Assembly: GCA_963662175.1 (NCBI GenBank)
Contig: OY759214.1
Span: 78,690,037 to 78,754,036 of the forward strand
Length of the DNA: 64,000 nucleotides
DNA from: Aradus depressus
Lineage: Eukaryota > Arthropoda > Insecta > Hemiptera > Aradidae
Reading direction: 5' to 3'
In this document: positions 51,959-63,420 of the stretch, in pieces
Layout: every line of letters begins with the position of its first letter
Position numbering within the stretch: the stretch's first letter is position 1
Translations under genes and position numbers: made by a program
Notes under the pieces: generated by a model
The model's database searches: none
Seen by the model: only the letters and a program-made list of their open reading frames with translations
What the model was told of the DNA's origin: nothing

Positions 51959-51984
51959 TATTGTCTATTCCAAAAAAAGAAATA

Positions 51985-52375
51985 ATTTGTCTAGGAAACG
52001 TCTAAAAATATTTGTAAAAACATTTCAGAACGGTTTTCGACATGTATCTCAAAAACCGGAATACATGCGAAAAATTGTATTGCATGTAAAATGTGTCAAT
52101 TAATGTCCTTAACAACTTTTTTGTCTTCAAAAAATTTTGATTAGATCATAAATATAAGAAATATCTTGTAAAATGTACTTAGGCTCCGAAGCAAAGTGGT
52201 CTCAATTTTCGTCTGATTTCGGCCAAAACCGAATTCTCCGTTCCGAATTTCGAGTTCATAACTACAATAGTTTCTAAGTTAAAGACACAACTTTCCATCC
52301 CATACACACCCACGCAGACAGACATCATGGCAAAAATGGTCAAAACTGAAACAGATTTTTGCACGAATACAATAC
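51985..52375 (-). repeat. Rep-A, minus-oriented
   Basis: Plus strand: 'ttcagaacggttttcgacat', 'cttgtaaaatgtacttaggc', 'ggtctcaattttcgtctgat', 'cagacagacatcatggcaaa', ending at 'gcacgaatacaatac'. Confidence 0.75.
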
Positions 52376-52423
52376 TTTCTTAATAATAATACTTTCTTTG
52401 GCAATAAATTTGAAGTATTAATT

Positions 52424-52990
52424 TTAATTAATAAAATCATTTATATTATAAAAACACTCTTTCTTTAAAAGTTCCTTTACATTTTTATTAAAGTCTATAT
52501 CACTCAAGTGTCCTACTTTCTGTGACAAGCAGTCGAACAGCTTCTCTTGGTCTTCTCCAGCCTGCACCTGTGTTGAGATCTCAACTGGTACTGGCTTACC
52601 GACTCTACCAGACTGTACTCCCCCACTGTCTGCTTGACATAGGTCAGACTGTTCAGAATATATAAACAGGGCAATGACAACAGGTCAAGATCAAGAAATA
52701 GAGGACGACAATGAGTTCTATCTGATGCTCCAGCCATTATTTTTATACATTTATTTTGTAGCCTAAATAAGTGGACTCTTCTTGGAGGAGAGCCCCAGAG
52801 GAGATTGCCATAGTTAAGGTGAGACTGAAATAGTCCATAATAAACTTGCTTCGTGACATTTCGGTCCACAACTGGGGCCAACTTCCTCGCCAGGTAGATC
52901 ACCATGTTCAGCTTTCTGGCCATCTCCTCTATGTGATCCGCCCAGTCCAGTGTCAGTCGCAGGAGATTAACCTTCACTAAAAAGGGGTCA
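52424..52990 (-). pseudogene. Non-LTR retrotransposon ORF2 C-terminal fragment
   Basis: Minus-strand frame 52513-52977 reads LDWADHIEEMARKLNMVIYL, VDRNVTKQVYYGLFQSHLNY, GNLLWGSPPRR, RLQNKCIKIMAGASDRTHCR and PLFLDLDLLSLPCLYI. These are the post-RT blocks of LINE ORF2 proteins (HI...K-L...YL, Y-LFQSHL-YG-LLWG, LQ-K-I-I-G, CRPLF..L-LL-LP-LYI). After one frameshift near 52530 it continues to a natural end (FNKNVKELFKERVFYNIND) at 52424. 5'-truncated. It differs in clade from the jockey copy at 39737. Confidence 0.85.
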
Positions 52991-53535
52991 TAAGGATTTG
53001 TACCCAGCCCAAACAGAATCTTCTTATATTACAGGTATAAGAAAGTAAATAAGGATTTCAATTGGACAGGGATTCTATAAAATAAATCTAATTGGAAAAT
53101 ATGTGTAATAAGAGATACTATAACTCAAACAGAATGCTAATAAATTGGTGTTTATCATCTTAGAGGTTATTGTCATTGAACCATGTATTTTATGACATTC
53201 ACTGACGTCTAATGAATGTTAATTTGTGTTGATTCGGTTCGGTGTTGATTGTGTTAATTACCGACGTTACAAGCCGAGCGGGCGTTAACAAGGCGGTAAA
53301 GTGTAAGAGGCCTTGTTAACTGCGGCAATAACGAGGTAATATAGCCGATTTAGTGAAATAGGTGATTGGTCCTGTGACTGTGACCCCGCTGTAAACCTGA
53401 TTCATCCCATCTTCTTTTAGTGCTCTCATTATTTATAGGTTTATTTTTTTTATGACCATGATTTTGTTTAAAACGGCTTTATTGCATTGTCAATAATGAT
53501 TGAGAAAAAAGGAAATACTATAATTGGGACATTTT
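52991..53535. other. No recognised feature
   Basis: Mixed AT-rich spacer. A GC-richer patch at 53260-53350 ('gttacaagccgagcgggcg') is not assigned. Confidence 0.4.
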
Positions 53536-53750
53536 ATCAATTTTTGTCTTAAGCTTCTCTGTGATCATAGGGTTGCTTTTTTCCCAGATTTTTTTTTTTT
53601 TTCTAGAGGTGTTTTTTCTTTTTTGCCAATCTTTCGGGACACATTCCTTCTTAACGTCACAATGAAGTTAAAACTCATTGTGATCCGGGGAAATGCAATT
53701 GTCCCGAAATATTGTCAAGACACATCCGGAAACAAATGCCGGAAGAAGGC
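53536..53750 (+). mobile_element. Rep-G insertion family, copy 1
   Basis: 'cttaagcttctctgtgatca', 'ttctagaggtgttttttc', 'cccgaaatattgtcaagaca'. The order matches the minus strand of the insertion at 57465-57639 ('ttaaacttctctgggatg', 'ctagaggtgtcttc', 'gacaatatttcggaac'), so both belong to one family. Confidence 0.5.
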
Positions 53751-54164
53751 AACGCATTACATCAATTCTCATGACTTTTCGTAGATTTTAGGGACTGCCG
53801 GTGATGGCCAGCTTCTCCCCTCATGTAATCATCCTCTTACCTTCAACACTCCTTTTCTATAAGCCCTGCCTCCACTGCTGGACAGTGATAGGCGGGGCGA
53901 GAGGTCAGCGTGGATTACTCGAGCCCCCGCAGCCTCCCCTGCCTCCATTAAGTTGGAGGGATGGGAATGACAGAGAACCAGCGGTGTTTCGAGGGCTCTC
54001 GATTTGAAGGGCTTTTATGTTTATTTTATTTTATCATTATTATTATGGTTTTATTTTTATGTTTATTATTATTTCAACTAAATATTTTCTCATTGTTTTA
54101 TATATAGGTACATATTATACTATTTGCATATAGACCATTATTATTTTATTATATATACATTTTT

Positions 54165-54505
54165 GAGGGCGCCAGTAGCTCAGTGGTATGCGTGCTTGCC
54201 ATCTGAGCTCAGGATCGTGGGTTCGAAACCCGACCGAGGCCCTTAGTTTATTTTATATAGGTAAAATAAACTTAAGCACGCCGTCCTTCGGATGGGACGT
54301 TAAGCGATGGTCCCGAGCCTGTACGGTGTCAGATACTCGTTAAAGACCCCTAGCCTAGGTGAATACAAATTTAGGGTAGGCAAAATGTAGGACTCCCAGA
54401 GTAGAGTCGGGCACATGTCCACTAGAGTGACGAAAGAGCGCTCTGGTAGTAGGCGATATGACCTCGTAGTTAAAGCCGGGTATGAGTCATAAAACCTAAC
54501 CTATA
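54165..54505 (+). mobile_element. SINE-1, full length
   Basis: Complete plus-oriented copy: head 'gagggcgccagtagctcagt', B box gggttcgaaaccc, 'cgtccttcggatgggacgtt', 'gtagtaggcgatatgacctc', tail 'gagtcataaaacctaacct'. One of the best-preserved copies. Confidence 0.95.
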
Positions 54506-55144
54506 TAAAATTTAAAAAATTGTATTTATCATTCTTTTATTATTTTTTTTTTATTTCATTTTTTTTTTAATGTATCACTCATCAAATTTACTTATGGTTT
54601 ATACCGATTGTAAATATTCAAAATAAAGAGATCTAAGATTTTAAATATGAAAGAACAGGGCGAAATTTGTTGCTTCAGATACAGATGGTAGTATATCACG
54701 CCACGTTTTCAGTACCTACTCCATTTTATCAGGTAACGAAATGTAATTATGGTTATATGTTGTACTTTACATATTGGATGCAAAATGGAGTCCTTTTGAC
54801 ACGAAATCTGTTGATGCAAAGGAAGTATTCATCAAGGATCCCATTTAATTCAAGCCGAACAAGGAGAGGATTGTGGTGAATTAGGCCAGGAAGGGGTGTG
54901 GATTACGTAAGGTAAAGCCAGTGTTGAGGACAAAGCGTCGTTCAGGGGACCGCCTCTTTCAGTACCGTCCATGGCTCAAGTGCAGTATGGCCGTCTTTTA
55001 TTTTAGTTCTAAGGACATCTTAATGGAACACAAATAGTAAAAGAACGGAATGAAAGGAACGAGGTTCCTATTGCATCTGCAAACCTCAGCAGATTTGTTT
55101 AACTGATAAACACAAGAAGACAATTACAATCTAATCCTGATTTT
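54506..55144. other. No recognised feature
   Basis: AT-rich, then mixed DNA (54660-55020) whose open frame 54667-54879 carries no recognisable motif. Confidence 0.4.
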
Positions 55145-55445
55145 TTGGGGTTGGATCAACCATGTTGTCGAAGGGAAGAGAGATAAAAGGGGAGCTTGAC
55201 TCAAAAACCAAAAACCTTAATAACTGTTCATGTAATGAATGTATTGACACAAAAACCAAAAACCTTAATAACTGTCCATATAATGTGTATGTATTGACAC
55301 ACAAATTTAGTGTGTGGATTCAGCCCCATAAATCAACAATTTATTTTTAACTCAAACAGTCAATTGGTTTTGAAAGGAGAGCAAGAACGTAATTGATAAA
55401 TTAGTTTTGGGGAAGTACATTGTCGGTGATTCACCGACGACTTTT
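55145..55445 (+). repeat. Rep-B with a 57-bp internal duplication
   Basis: 'cacaaaaaccaaaaacctta' appears twice (about 55203 and 55253), followed by 'attttgaaaggagagc'-type wording and 'ttggggaagtacattgtcgg', 'tgattcaccgacgactttt'. Confidence 0.7.
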
Positions 55446-55479
55446 TCAGATTTTTTTCTGTATATTGTGATAATGAAAA

Positions 55480-55930
55480 GGCTGTAAAATAATAATAAAA
55501 TAAATAAACAATAATATAATAAAATAAATATTACATTTCCAGTAGAAATTATAGCTGACCAGCTAAATTTTGATTTCTACAGTAATTTCCGAAAACGGCC
55601 CTAAAAAATATCGAAAGTTCAAGACGTGCAATTTTGAAGAAAGTGCTCGTATTTTAAAAACATTTCAATTATTAATCATTTCATATGAATTTCTTCTAAA
55701 TTTACTAAATACATGCCATTTTGTTTTTCTAAATTTGCAAAATAATTAAATTTAATCCAAACGTATAAATTATCTTACACACGGTTCACACGGAAAATGA
55801 ATAGCATAGAATAAGAGAACAAATATTGTATTCATTTATTATGACCACTATTTATAATTCTTTGATATTTTGGGCATATAAACATATAAATAAATAAAAG
55901 TACCTTTGTTCATCTATTTCACTGTTATTT
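55480..55930 (+). repeat. Rep-H, short copy
   Basis: 'gtagaaattatagctg', 'gatttctacagtaatttccg', 'aaaacggccctaaaaa', 'gacgtgcaattttgaagaaa' and finally 'gggcatataaacatataaat'. The same order is at 58240-59180, where an extra segment of about 550 bp lies inside. Confidence 0.7.
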
Positions 55931-56596
55931 TACTCCTACACGGTTCACTTCACCTTAAGCTTAAAAAAACACTTATCTCTCTAGACTGTCCACCTCCACA
56001 TCTCAACTTACGACTCTTTTCCCTATTGGAACAGCTGAACGTCGTCTTTTGTTCTTCATTCATTGGTTGTTCATATTTCGTTTTAAAACAAAATGCGACT
56101 AGTCCATCTTTGTATATTTATTCACTAATTGAGTTACTTTACTCCTAACAGATGTTTTTATAAATAATAATAATTGATTTAATACTATTTTAATAATCTT
56201 AATGTGTGTAAATTTTTTTTTACATCACACTATTTTTGTTTGGAGAAATCAAACTGAGGTTGAACATACAGAATTTTATACTTACCTTTGTCTGTCGGGA
56301 CACAACTTAAGCGTTTTTCCTTAGATTACGAAACTTTAATAAATAAGTAAAGTTTCTTCAAAGTTATATTTGATTATAAGTGCAGTAAATATCTACCCGA
56401 ATACTTGGGAAACAGTTTGAGACAGATATATTGTACTATTATCCAGACTGAGAGAGAGATATGTTATCTGAAGGCCGCTGTCCTTATGCAGTATGTAACA
56501 CAACAAAGACAGTGAAGATGGCAGAATTAAATAAAAACTGAAATTTATGTTTTTGCTTTCTCAAGTAGGCTCATCTATGCCATCGCCAGGAAGTTG
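55931..56596. other. No recognised feature
   Basis: AT-rich spacer. The frame 55906-56148 extends from Rep-H and is not considered coding. Confidence 0.4.
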
Positions 56597-56762
56597 AGGG
56601 CGCCGATAGTAGTCTACTGAGATGAATAAATTGTTGTAGGCAAAGTTTAGGACTCCCACAGTACATTTGGGCTCATGTTCACCAGAATGACGAAAGATTG
56701 CTCCGGTAGTAGGCGATATGACCTCGTAGTTAAAGCCCGGGCATGACTCATAGTAACTAACG
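56597..56762 (+). mobile_element. SINE-1, head joined to tail
   Basis: 'gagggcgccgatagtagtct' then directly 'gatgaataaattgttgtagg' and the tail 'gcccgggcatgactcatag'. About 160 bp between head and tail are missing. Confidence 0.75.
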
Positions 56763-57058
56763 AGAAGTTTCTAACCAAGATTGACAGTATAACACTTCTT
56801 CTCCACCATAACCAAAAACTCCATCAGAAAAATCTCAGAAAAATAAAAACAGGTCAGTCTATACGATATTTTTGGGTAAATCAGATAGAGACGGATATAT
56901 CTTAAAATCAACCCTAGTTATAAGTAGTCAATTTTTCTTTCATTAGTAGGAATAATACAAGTAAATTTGGCCATATTTTGCTTGCGTTTTAATGCATTTT
57001 TATCGTTCCCATTAGCGCAGGGAGGCCACCCATCCACTTCTATAAATTTTGCTATTTA
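56763..57058. other. No recognised feature
   Basis: AT-rich spacer between two SINE copies. Confidence 0.4.
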
Positions 57059-57070
57059 TAAATTACAATA

Positions 57071-57376
57071 GGTTAGGTTTTATGGCTTCAACTACGAGGT
57101 CATATCGCCGACTACCAGAGCGCTCTTTCGTCACTCTGGTGGACATGAGCCCGACTCTACCGTGGGAGTCCTAAATTTTCCCTACCCTAAATTTTTATTC
57201 ATCTGAGATAGGGGTCTTTAACGAGTACCTGACATCGTACAGGCTCGGGACCATCGCTTAACGTCCGTTTATTTTACCTCCCAGATAAAATAAACTAAGG
57301 GCCTCGGTCGGGTTTCGAACCCACGTTTTTGAGCTCAGAAGGCAAACACGCATACCACTGAGCTACCGGCGCCCTC
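57071..57376 (-). mobile_element. SINE-1 with exact 12-bp target duplication
   Basis: Flanked by 'taaattacaata' at 57059-57070 and 57377-57388. Minus-oriented, from 'gagggcgccggtagctcagt' to the tail whose plus-strand form is 'ggttaggttttatgg'. The element therefore ends in CCTAACC, like the copy at 51639. Confidence 0.95.
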
Positions 57377-57418
57377 TAAATTACAATATATAATTATACT
57401 ATAAATAATCCGGATACC

Positions 57419-57842
57419 CGGACGCCCATAGCTCAGTGACAGCGTGTTTGACTACTAAGCTCAATTGTTGGTTAATTCCGGCATTTCTTGAATTTCCTGA
57501 TGAATGGCTCATAGTGACCGGAAGAAGGGACTTGTAAGAGTTCCGAAATATTGTCGAAAAAAAGAATAAGAAGACACCTCTAGAAGAGATGCTGGAATTA
57601 ACCAACAATGTAACATCCCAGAGAAGTTTAAGAAACACATACTAAGCTCAAGATTGCGGATTCGAAACCCACCCGAAAAGCATGTCCAATGTCAAGTACT
57701 CGTTAAATACCCCTACCCTAGTTGAATAAATATTTAGGATTCCCATAGTAGAGTCGGGCTCATATCTACCAGGGCGAAGAAAGAGCGAACTGGTTATATG
57801 ACCTCATAGTTAAAGCCCGGGCATGAGTCGGAATAACTAACT
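57419..57842 (+). mobile_element. SINE-1 interrupted by a 175-bp insertion
   Basis: Head 'ggacgcccatagctcagtga', interrupted at 57465, resumes at 57640 with 'tactaagctcaagattgcgg', then body and tail 'cccgggcatgagtcggaata'. It lies only about 45 bp after another, oppositely oriented SINE-1. Confidence 0.85.
57465..57639 (-). mobile_element. Rep-G insertion inside a SINE
   Basis: Flanked by 12-bp duplications 'tactaagctcaa' (57453-57464 and 57640-57651). It contains an inverted pair: 'ttgttggttaattccggcat' at its left edge and 'atgctggaattaaccaacaa' at about 57589-57608. Related to 53536-53750 in opposite orientation. The long target duplication suggests LINE-type insertion rather than a cut-and-paste element. 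Confidence 0.75.
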
Positions 57843-58239
57843 TAGTATACATAATATACTATAAGAGAACTCCTACTGGATGTATACTAATAGTATTGAA
57901 TGTAGGTTTGGAGACAGAACAATTAGTGGTATGTGGGTCAAGACGCACGAAGGCCATCCTTGAAACGTTCGTCACACCAAGTCGACAATTGCATTCGTTA
58001 GCATAGGTCAAGGCAAACTCAAATTTAATATGGATTATATCTGTATCAAGTGGCTTTTAGAATTTAAATATTTTAATTGCGACAGTCAAGTGAATGTTAA
58101 TTATGTACATGAAATGAATAAAAACATTGCCGAGAAGTGTGATCAGAATGAACATGAAAGTGTAGTTTGTAAGGAATTAAAACAATGTTATGTTAAATAC
58201 AATAAATAATAATAATAAATAAACAAATAATAAAACTAA
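57843..58239. other. No recognised feature
   Basis: Mixed spacer without coding or family match. Confidence 0.4.
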
Positions 58240-59180
58240 ATGAAATTAAATAACAAAATTATCACATTTCCTGTAGAAATTATAGCTGGTCTTCTACTAA
58301 ATTAGATTTCTACAGTAATTTCCGAAAATGGCCCTAAAAATATTATAGAAAGTTCAAAGACGTGCAATTATGAAGAAAGTGCACGTATTTTAAAAAATTT
58401 CAATAAATTAGGTGTGCAATATATTCTGCTGTTTGCAAAAACTGAACTGAGTCAGGCATATCTGTATAAAAAAACTCAGTTAATGTTTTAATAATTATCA
58501 GTAACTTCTCACCTTGTATGTTGTTTATGAATATATTAATACTTTTTACTTCTTTTTACTATGTGTTCTTTGTATGTTGAAGAATATTTTTATCGAAAAA
58601 AAGTCGAAGTTTGTACGATAGAAAACAGACAAAAACGGCTCAAAAAAAGTGGTGTCCAATGGTAAACCGAAAAGGGCTTCGCCCGGATTTTTACAATTGA
58701 AATCGAAAAATTCTATTTTGAGCGAGAATTTTGTCTCTCAATTTATTTCAATGGGGATTTCGTTTTTCGGTGATTATTTCTCCGTGGTATGTTCGATTTC
58801 AGGTTGTTTTAGTAGTAAACCATCGTCACTGTGTCCACTACCATCATGGCAAATTTCAATGTGTCGGTAAAGGAAGTCTGTTTAGAAGGAGTACGAGTAC
58901 AACGAAATACATGAGTCGTCTAAGAAAGAGTTTCGTAAACTCAGCTCAACAAATTTTTCATTTGAATTTCAAAATATAATAATGAGATGCCATATTGTTT
59001 CTTTAAATTTGCAAATTGTTAAATCTAATCCAAAGGTATAAATTATTTTACAAACTAATTTCTACATCTACTTTACTCTCTTTTCTTTTTAAATATTGTG
59101 GTCATTCTTTAATTTAATGTTATTTTGGGCATATAAACATATAAATAAATAAAAGTACCTTTGCGCAACTATTTCTTTAT
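58240..59180 (+). repeat. Rep-H, long copy
   Basis: Shares both ends with 55480-55930 ('cctgtagaaattatagctgg' ... 'gggcatataaacatataaat'). The middle, about 58410-58980, is extra and includes 'gggcttcgcccggattttta'; its open frames lack recognised motifs. Confidence 0.65.
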
Positions 59181-60260
59181 TATTATTTCCACTATATCAA
59201 CACACGCAAAAAATGTATTCGGACATTTACCATATTATGGTTTAACGGAAATAAATATTATTATAACAAAAGCGAACGATACACTCTTGTAACCATTTCC
59301 ATTTTAATTCAGTTGATTTACAAGTTGTTAGTTCAGAAGCGCAGGTTGCTCCTGTTTCCTAGTACACATATAAAATTTATTTTGGCAAAACAAAACAGTA
59401 GCCATTGTTTTACCACTACACCGCCTTTAACAGACGTGTTAGTTAATTCTTCAAGCGACAAAATTCCTTTCGAAGCGTGAAATTAAAAAAAGTATATAAA
59501 AATAAGTAAAGAGATAGAAGAAAGAATGTTAAATTTGTTTTTCCCATGGTTCTCATGGTGTTGAATAAGAAGAGAAAAAATATCTTGCAGACTCATGGTA
59601 AAGTACTTCAAGTACCACAGCATCCGCTGTCAAGGCTACACAAAGTTCCTGTCTGTCTGTCTGTTAAACATTCATCACGAAATTGTCTTATTTATTCTCA
59701 ATTCAAAGAGTAATGTGCGCAAAAATTTGCGGAGTCAGTGGGAATCTGTACACTCCATCTAATTTGGATCAAATGGGATACATTGCATGTATTAATATCA
59801 GTGTAAAATTTACATTAACACATTCTAAGTTGACAGGCGAATTGGGAAATTTAGGAGAAAATATGGATATAACTTGCATAAAAATAAAAGACATTGACTT
59901 CCCGCTATTTTATTTTTGACCAGAAGCGATTTTACAAGGCGAATGCATCATCATCAGTGGCACACCACCCGTGTAGTGAGGTCACAGTGGCCATAATAAA
60001 GCATTGGGAGGACAATCTATTTTATTTGTATGAGAAACCTCGTTCCACATCATTTTATATATGAAATAATGTATCACATATGAAATAATATCGGTCTTAA
60101 AACTAAGACTGTGTTCACAGCTAGGGACGAAAATGGTGTATATAGTCAGGCCGACTTTTTAAAGAACTAATGACAGAAATATGAAATCGGAGCAGCTGTT
60201 CACTTCAAATACCTCCAATTCTGCTTTAAAGTAAGTTACTTGATAGTTTAGAACAACTAG
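59181..60260. other. No recognised feature
   Basis: AT-rich to mixed; the frame 59683-59919 has no recognisable domain. 'ctgtctgtctgtctg' at about 59650 is a microsatellite-like tract. Confidence 0.4.
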
Positions 60261-60274
60261 AGTTAAATAATCAT

Positions 60275-60510
60275 TGTGACTCATGCCCGGGCTTTAACTA
60301 GTCACTCTGATTACGGCAGCTGGTGACGGAAACCGGCTACCCAGTGTTCAGGCGATTTGCCCTCGGCGCCCCACCGCACAACAGCCAGCGACCTCCCTTC
60401 TATCCCGAACTCTCTCGGCGCGCCGAGGAAATTAAGGTGGGCTAGGAGTGACCACCGATTATCGCAGATGGTCGGCGGCGGTCACTCCTAGCCGACCACA
60501 GCAACAGAAA
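60275..60510. other. GC-rich island with hairpin, preceded by SINE-1 tail
   Basis: 'gactcatgcccgggctttaa' (minus-oriented SINE-1 tail), then about 200 bp of GC-rich DNA unlike anything else in the window, containing 'gatttgccctcggcgcccca' and 'ctcggcgcgccgagg' (a palindrome). It ends in a hairpin whose arms are 'ggctaggagtgaccaccg' and 'cggtcactcctagcc'. No ORF or rRNA/tRNA identity recognised. Confidence 0.5.
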
Positions 60511-60615
60511 ATAATTATTTATGTTTTTATTTTTGAATGACTAATAAAATTGTTAGGCTCTCATTTCCCCGACGATTCGGCGAAGGGTGTCGTGGCCTCA
60601 ACCGGAGGTGGGCAA

Positions 60616-60637
60616 CCCCCCCCCCCCCCCCCCCCCC
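60616..60637. repeat. Poly(C) tract, about 22 bp
   Basis: Uninterrupted C run following 'ggtgggcaa'. Such a run is unusual in this AT-rich DNA and is prone to sequencing-length error. Confidence 0.9.
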
Positions 60638-61129
60638 AAATAAAAAATTGCCCAATACTTCACTGGGGAAGTAAAAAAAGCGACGCATGCCTTCATAAAA
60701 AGAGGATACTTATGTACTTATGGGGACACATGCTCTGATAAGAAGGGCATACTTAGGATCATTGAGGCTATAACCAGAGTGCATATAAATATAGTGGAGG
60801 TCTGGTCGGCCCTTGAAGAGTCCACAGCTGGAGCATTACACACAAATAGCCTAGGAGAGTACTTAATGGAGAAACAAGGCCGGCTGAGAGCTCAAGCCGC
60901 CTGTCCCTAGATACATAAGGATATATTGTACATACTCGCAACTAACCTTCTACTTGACGATTTTGACAATAACTCTATTTAACGCCGCAAGATGACACCA
61001 TAACTTTGACAACTAGAGCTTTGACAAAAAGTACGATGTGAGTCATCTTCTTTTTCTTGCTGTTAGTGCAAAATGTATGTCAATTTTTTACATCCCCGGC
61101 TATAAGAAGTATAGAAAAAGTTATGTAAT
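60638..61129. other. No recognised feature
   Basis: Mixed DNA; the segment 60740-60910 is less AT-rich but no frame shows a known motif. Confidence 0.35.
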
Positions 61130-61640
61130 CGCTCAGACATTCGTTGCGAATGAAAAAAAAAAATGTGAGCGTGAGTTTCTGTGAATACGATAACTCCCGA
61201 TAGAGTATTTTATAAATATCGAAACGAAAATTTACATGTGTAGCCAAAATACTCCACGGACAACACCTATTGATTTTTAGCCAAATCGACTAAAGGAAAA
61301 GGGGAATTAGGGGTAAAACAAAATCTGTAATGACTGCCGTTGTAAGAAATGTGTTGACACAAAATTTCATATGTATATTAAACGATCTATAAGGGCGACA
61401 CCCGGAATCAGCCGAAGGGGAGGGGGATCAGTCGGTACGCTCAGCAAATCCCAATAACTGCCGATGTAATAAATATATCGACACAAAATTTAGTATGAGG
61501 GTTAAGAAGCCACTATGTAAGCCAAATATTGAGTTTTAGCACAAACGGTAGATTGAGTTTGGAGGGAGAGCAAAACGTATTTTGATAATTGCGTGCTGGG
61601 GAAGTATATAGCAGGTGATTCACCGTCGACTTTTTGTTGC
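61130..61640 (+). repeat. Rep-B, near full length
   Basis: 'tcgctcagacattcgttgcg', 'gataactcccgatagag', 'ttgatttttagccaaatcg', 'gatgtaataaatatatcgac', 'ggagggagagcaaaacgta', 'tgctggggaagtatatagc', 'ttcaccgtcgactttttg'. A good reference copy for the family. Confidence 0.75.
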
Positions 61641-61680
61641 TGCAAAAGTTTGTAATCAAAGGCCAATATATAATTATTAT

Positions 61681-61865
61681 ACCAAGTTCTCTAGAGCTAT
61701 AAGCTAGAGCAGAAGCGACGCAAGGCGTGGGCGACGTGGGCCACCGCCTGCGGCTAGACCAAGTTCTCTAGAGCTATAAGGATACAGAAGGGAGTAGGTA
61801 GCTCAGAGGTAGCGAGCAGAAGCGGCGCAAAGCGTGGGCGACATGCGGCACCGCCTGCGGCCTCG
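61681..61865. repeat. GC-rich direct duplication with tRNA-like word
   Basis: 'aagttctctagagctataag' occurs at about 61684 and 61760. 'gagcagaag-cg-cgcaa-gcgtgggcgac' (with small changes) follows each. The second unit contains 'agtaggtagctcagaggtag', an A-box-like word; no B box was found. Confidence 0.6.
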
Positions 61866-63420
61866 CGGCCCAAGTGGCCTTTTATCTTTTCAGGCAGATA
61901 TACCATCTAAACTGGATACAGTTATTAAAGAGTTCAGTAAGGCTAAAAGCAGGAAATTTCTGTCTCTTTAATTTTTTACTGTTAGGCTTTACTTTCTATA
62001 ATTAACAATTGAGATGTTTGCATTTTGTTATGAATAAAAATAAAAATCTAAGCAAAATTTAACAGTTAATATTTTGTATATTACAAATAATGTAAAGAAA
62101 TGAACACAATTTATATCGCTTCTTTTCTTCAAACAAAAATATTTTTTCTTTATATAAAATTTCGCGTCGCCAAGGAGCCTGGCAAAATTCATCTTGCCCG
62201 AATCAAATTTAGGTTTTGCCCCGCCGCTGATAGCGAGCTAGCCTATTAAACTCAAAATCGCAAGTTCAAAAAACGACCATGGCCTTAAGTTTTTTTTATA
62301 TGTTTATAACAGTCATCACATCACTAGAACTGTCAACTGTAACCTTCCCTTCAATGACTGCTACCCCCCAATGTTGCCAGTAATTAGGAAAAACATTAAT
62401 ATTTATTATTATTCCAGATTGCCGGCATACACTGCAGGGTAACCAGAGTATCTCCTCCCCACACTGTGATATGATATGTTGAGATAAATTATAGTGCCCA
62501 CATGTACTGAAAACAGTTATTTTATTTTGAGTGAGTGTTTATGCAATCTGGACAGAGAATCTATTATTATTTCGTTATTTATCTTATTATGAAGTGTGGC
62601 AAATAGTTGTTTTGTTTTTGTCTTTGAATTTATATTATTTATTTCTTTATCAACAATGTAGTGAACTTTTTATTTTCATATTATTTTTATTTAAACATCC
62701 CGTTCACTAAAGTGTATTTAAGTTAATCTTCAATACTATATAACTAATTTAATTATTTTTTCACTGTTGGAAGCTTATTTTCTTCTTGGCTACACATCTT
62801 CACGCTTTATCAAAAAGGAGCGGAGGAGTGATGGTAAAAGTCGGAGAAGAAACGGCCGTCTGGTCGTCATTTATTGCATACACTGCCTAAACCGTAGAAG
62901 ACATGTCAAAATGATGTACCTATGGAGAAATTGTCGGCAATAAAAAATTATTATTACTGTTAAGTCACAAACTGCCGGCTTCAAAAACATTGAACATTTC
63001 AACTTATTTCTAAAATAATGTAACATTAAATTACTAACTGGGCAGAAAACGTTAGTAGCCTACTTAAAGTTACTAATCTGTTTAAAGTTTCTTCGGGCGA
63101 AATCGGGTTACCTGCTATCGTTCAATAAAGTGAATAACAATTTTAAAAAAGGTTTGGTTAAGTCGACAACATATCAAGGTGGTCAGAAACATTTCTCTGA
63201 ATAATTCAAAAATCCATCCAATAAATCGTCTATTGAAGAAACACAGAGGCCGATGATGATTCCTTTCATATTTGAATAACGATTTGAAATCGGGGCCTAA
63301 CCATTACCGATGGTTCATGGAAATCGGCCACGGGGCCATTACCATTACCGACGGACGATATTACCATAATATTACCATTCTACCTTCGGGACATAAAGCC
63401 AAGAACAGGTTATACACTGG
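61866..63420. other. No recognised feature
   Basis: AT-rich, with a short repeated motif 'accattaccga' at about 63300-63365. No gene or repeat-family assignment. Confidence 0.4.

Noticed and set aside
54181..54250. Apparent tRNA genes at SINE heads (several positions)
   Set aside because: A and B boxes are present, but the acceptor stem and anticodon arm are not intact and every copy continues into the SINE-1 body.
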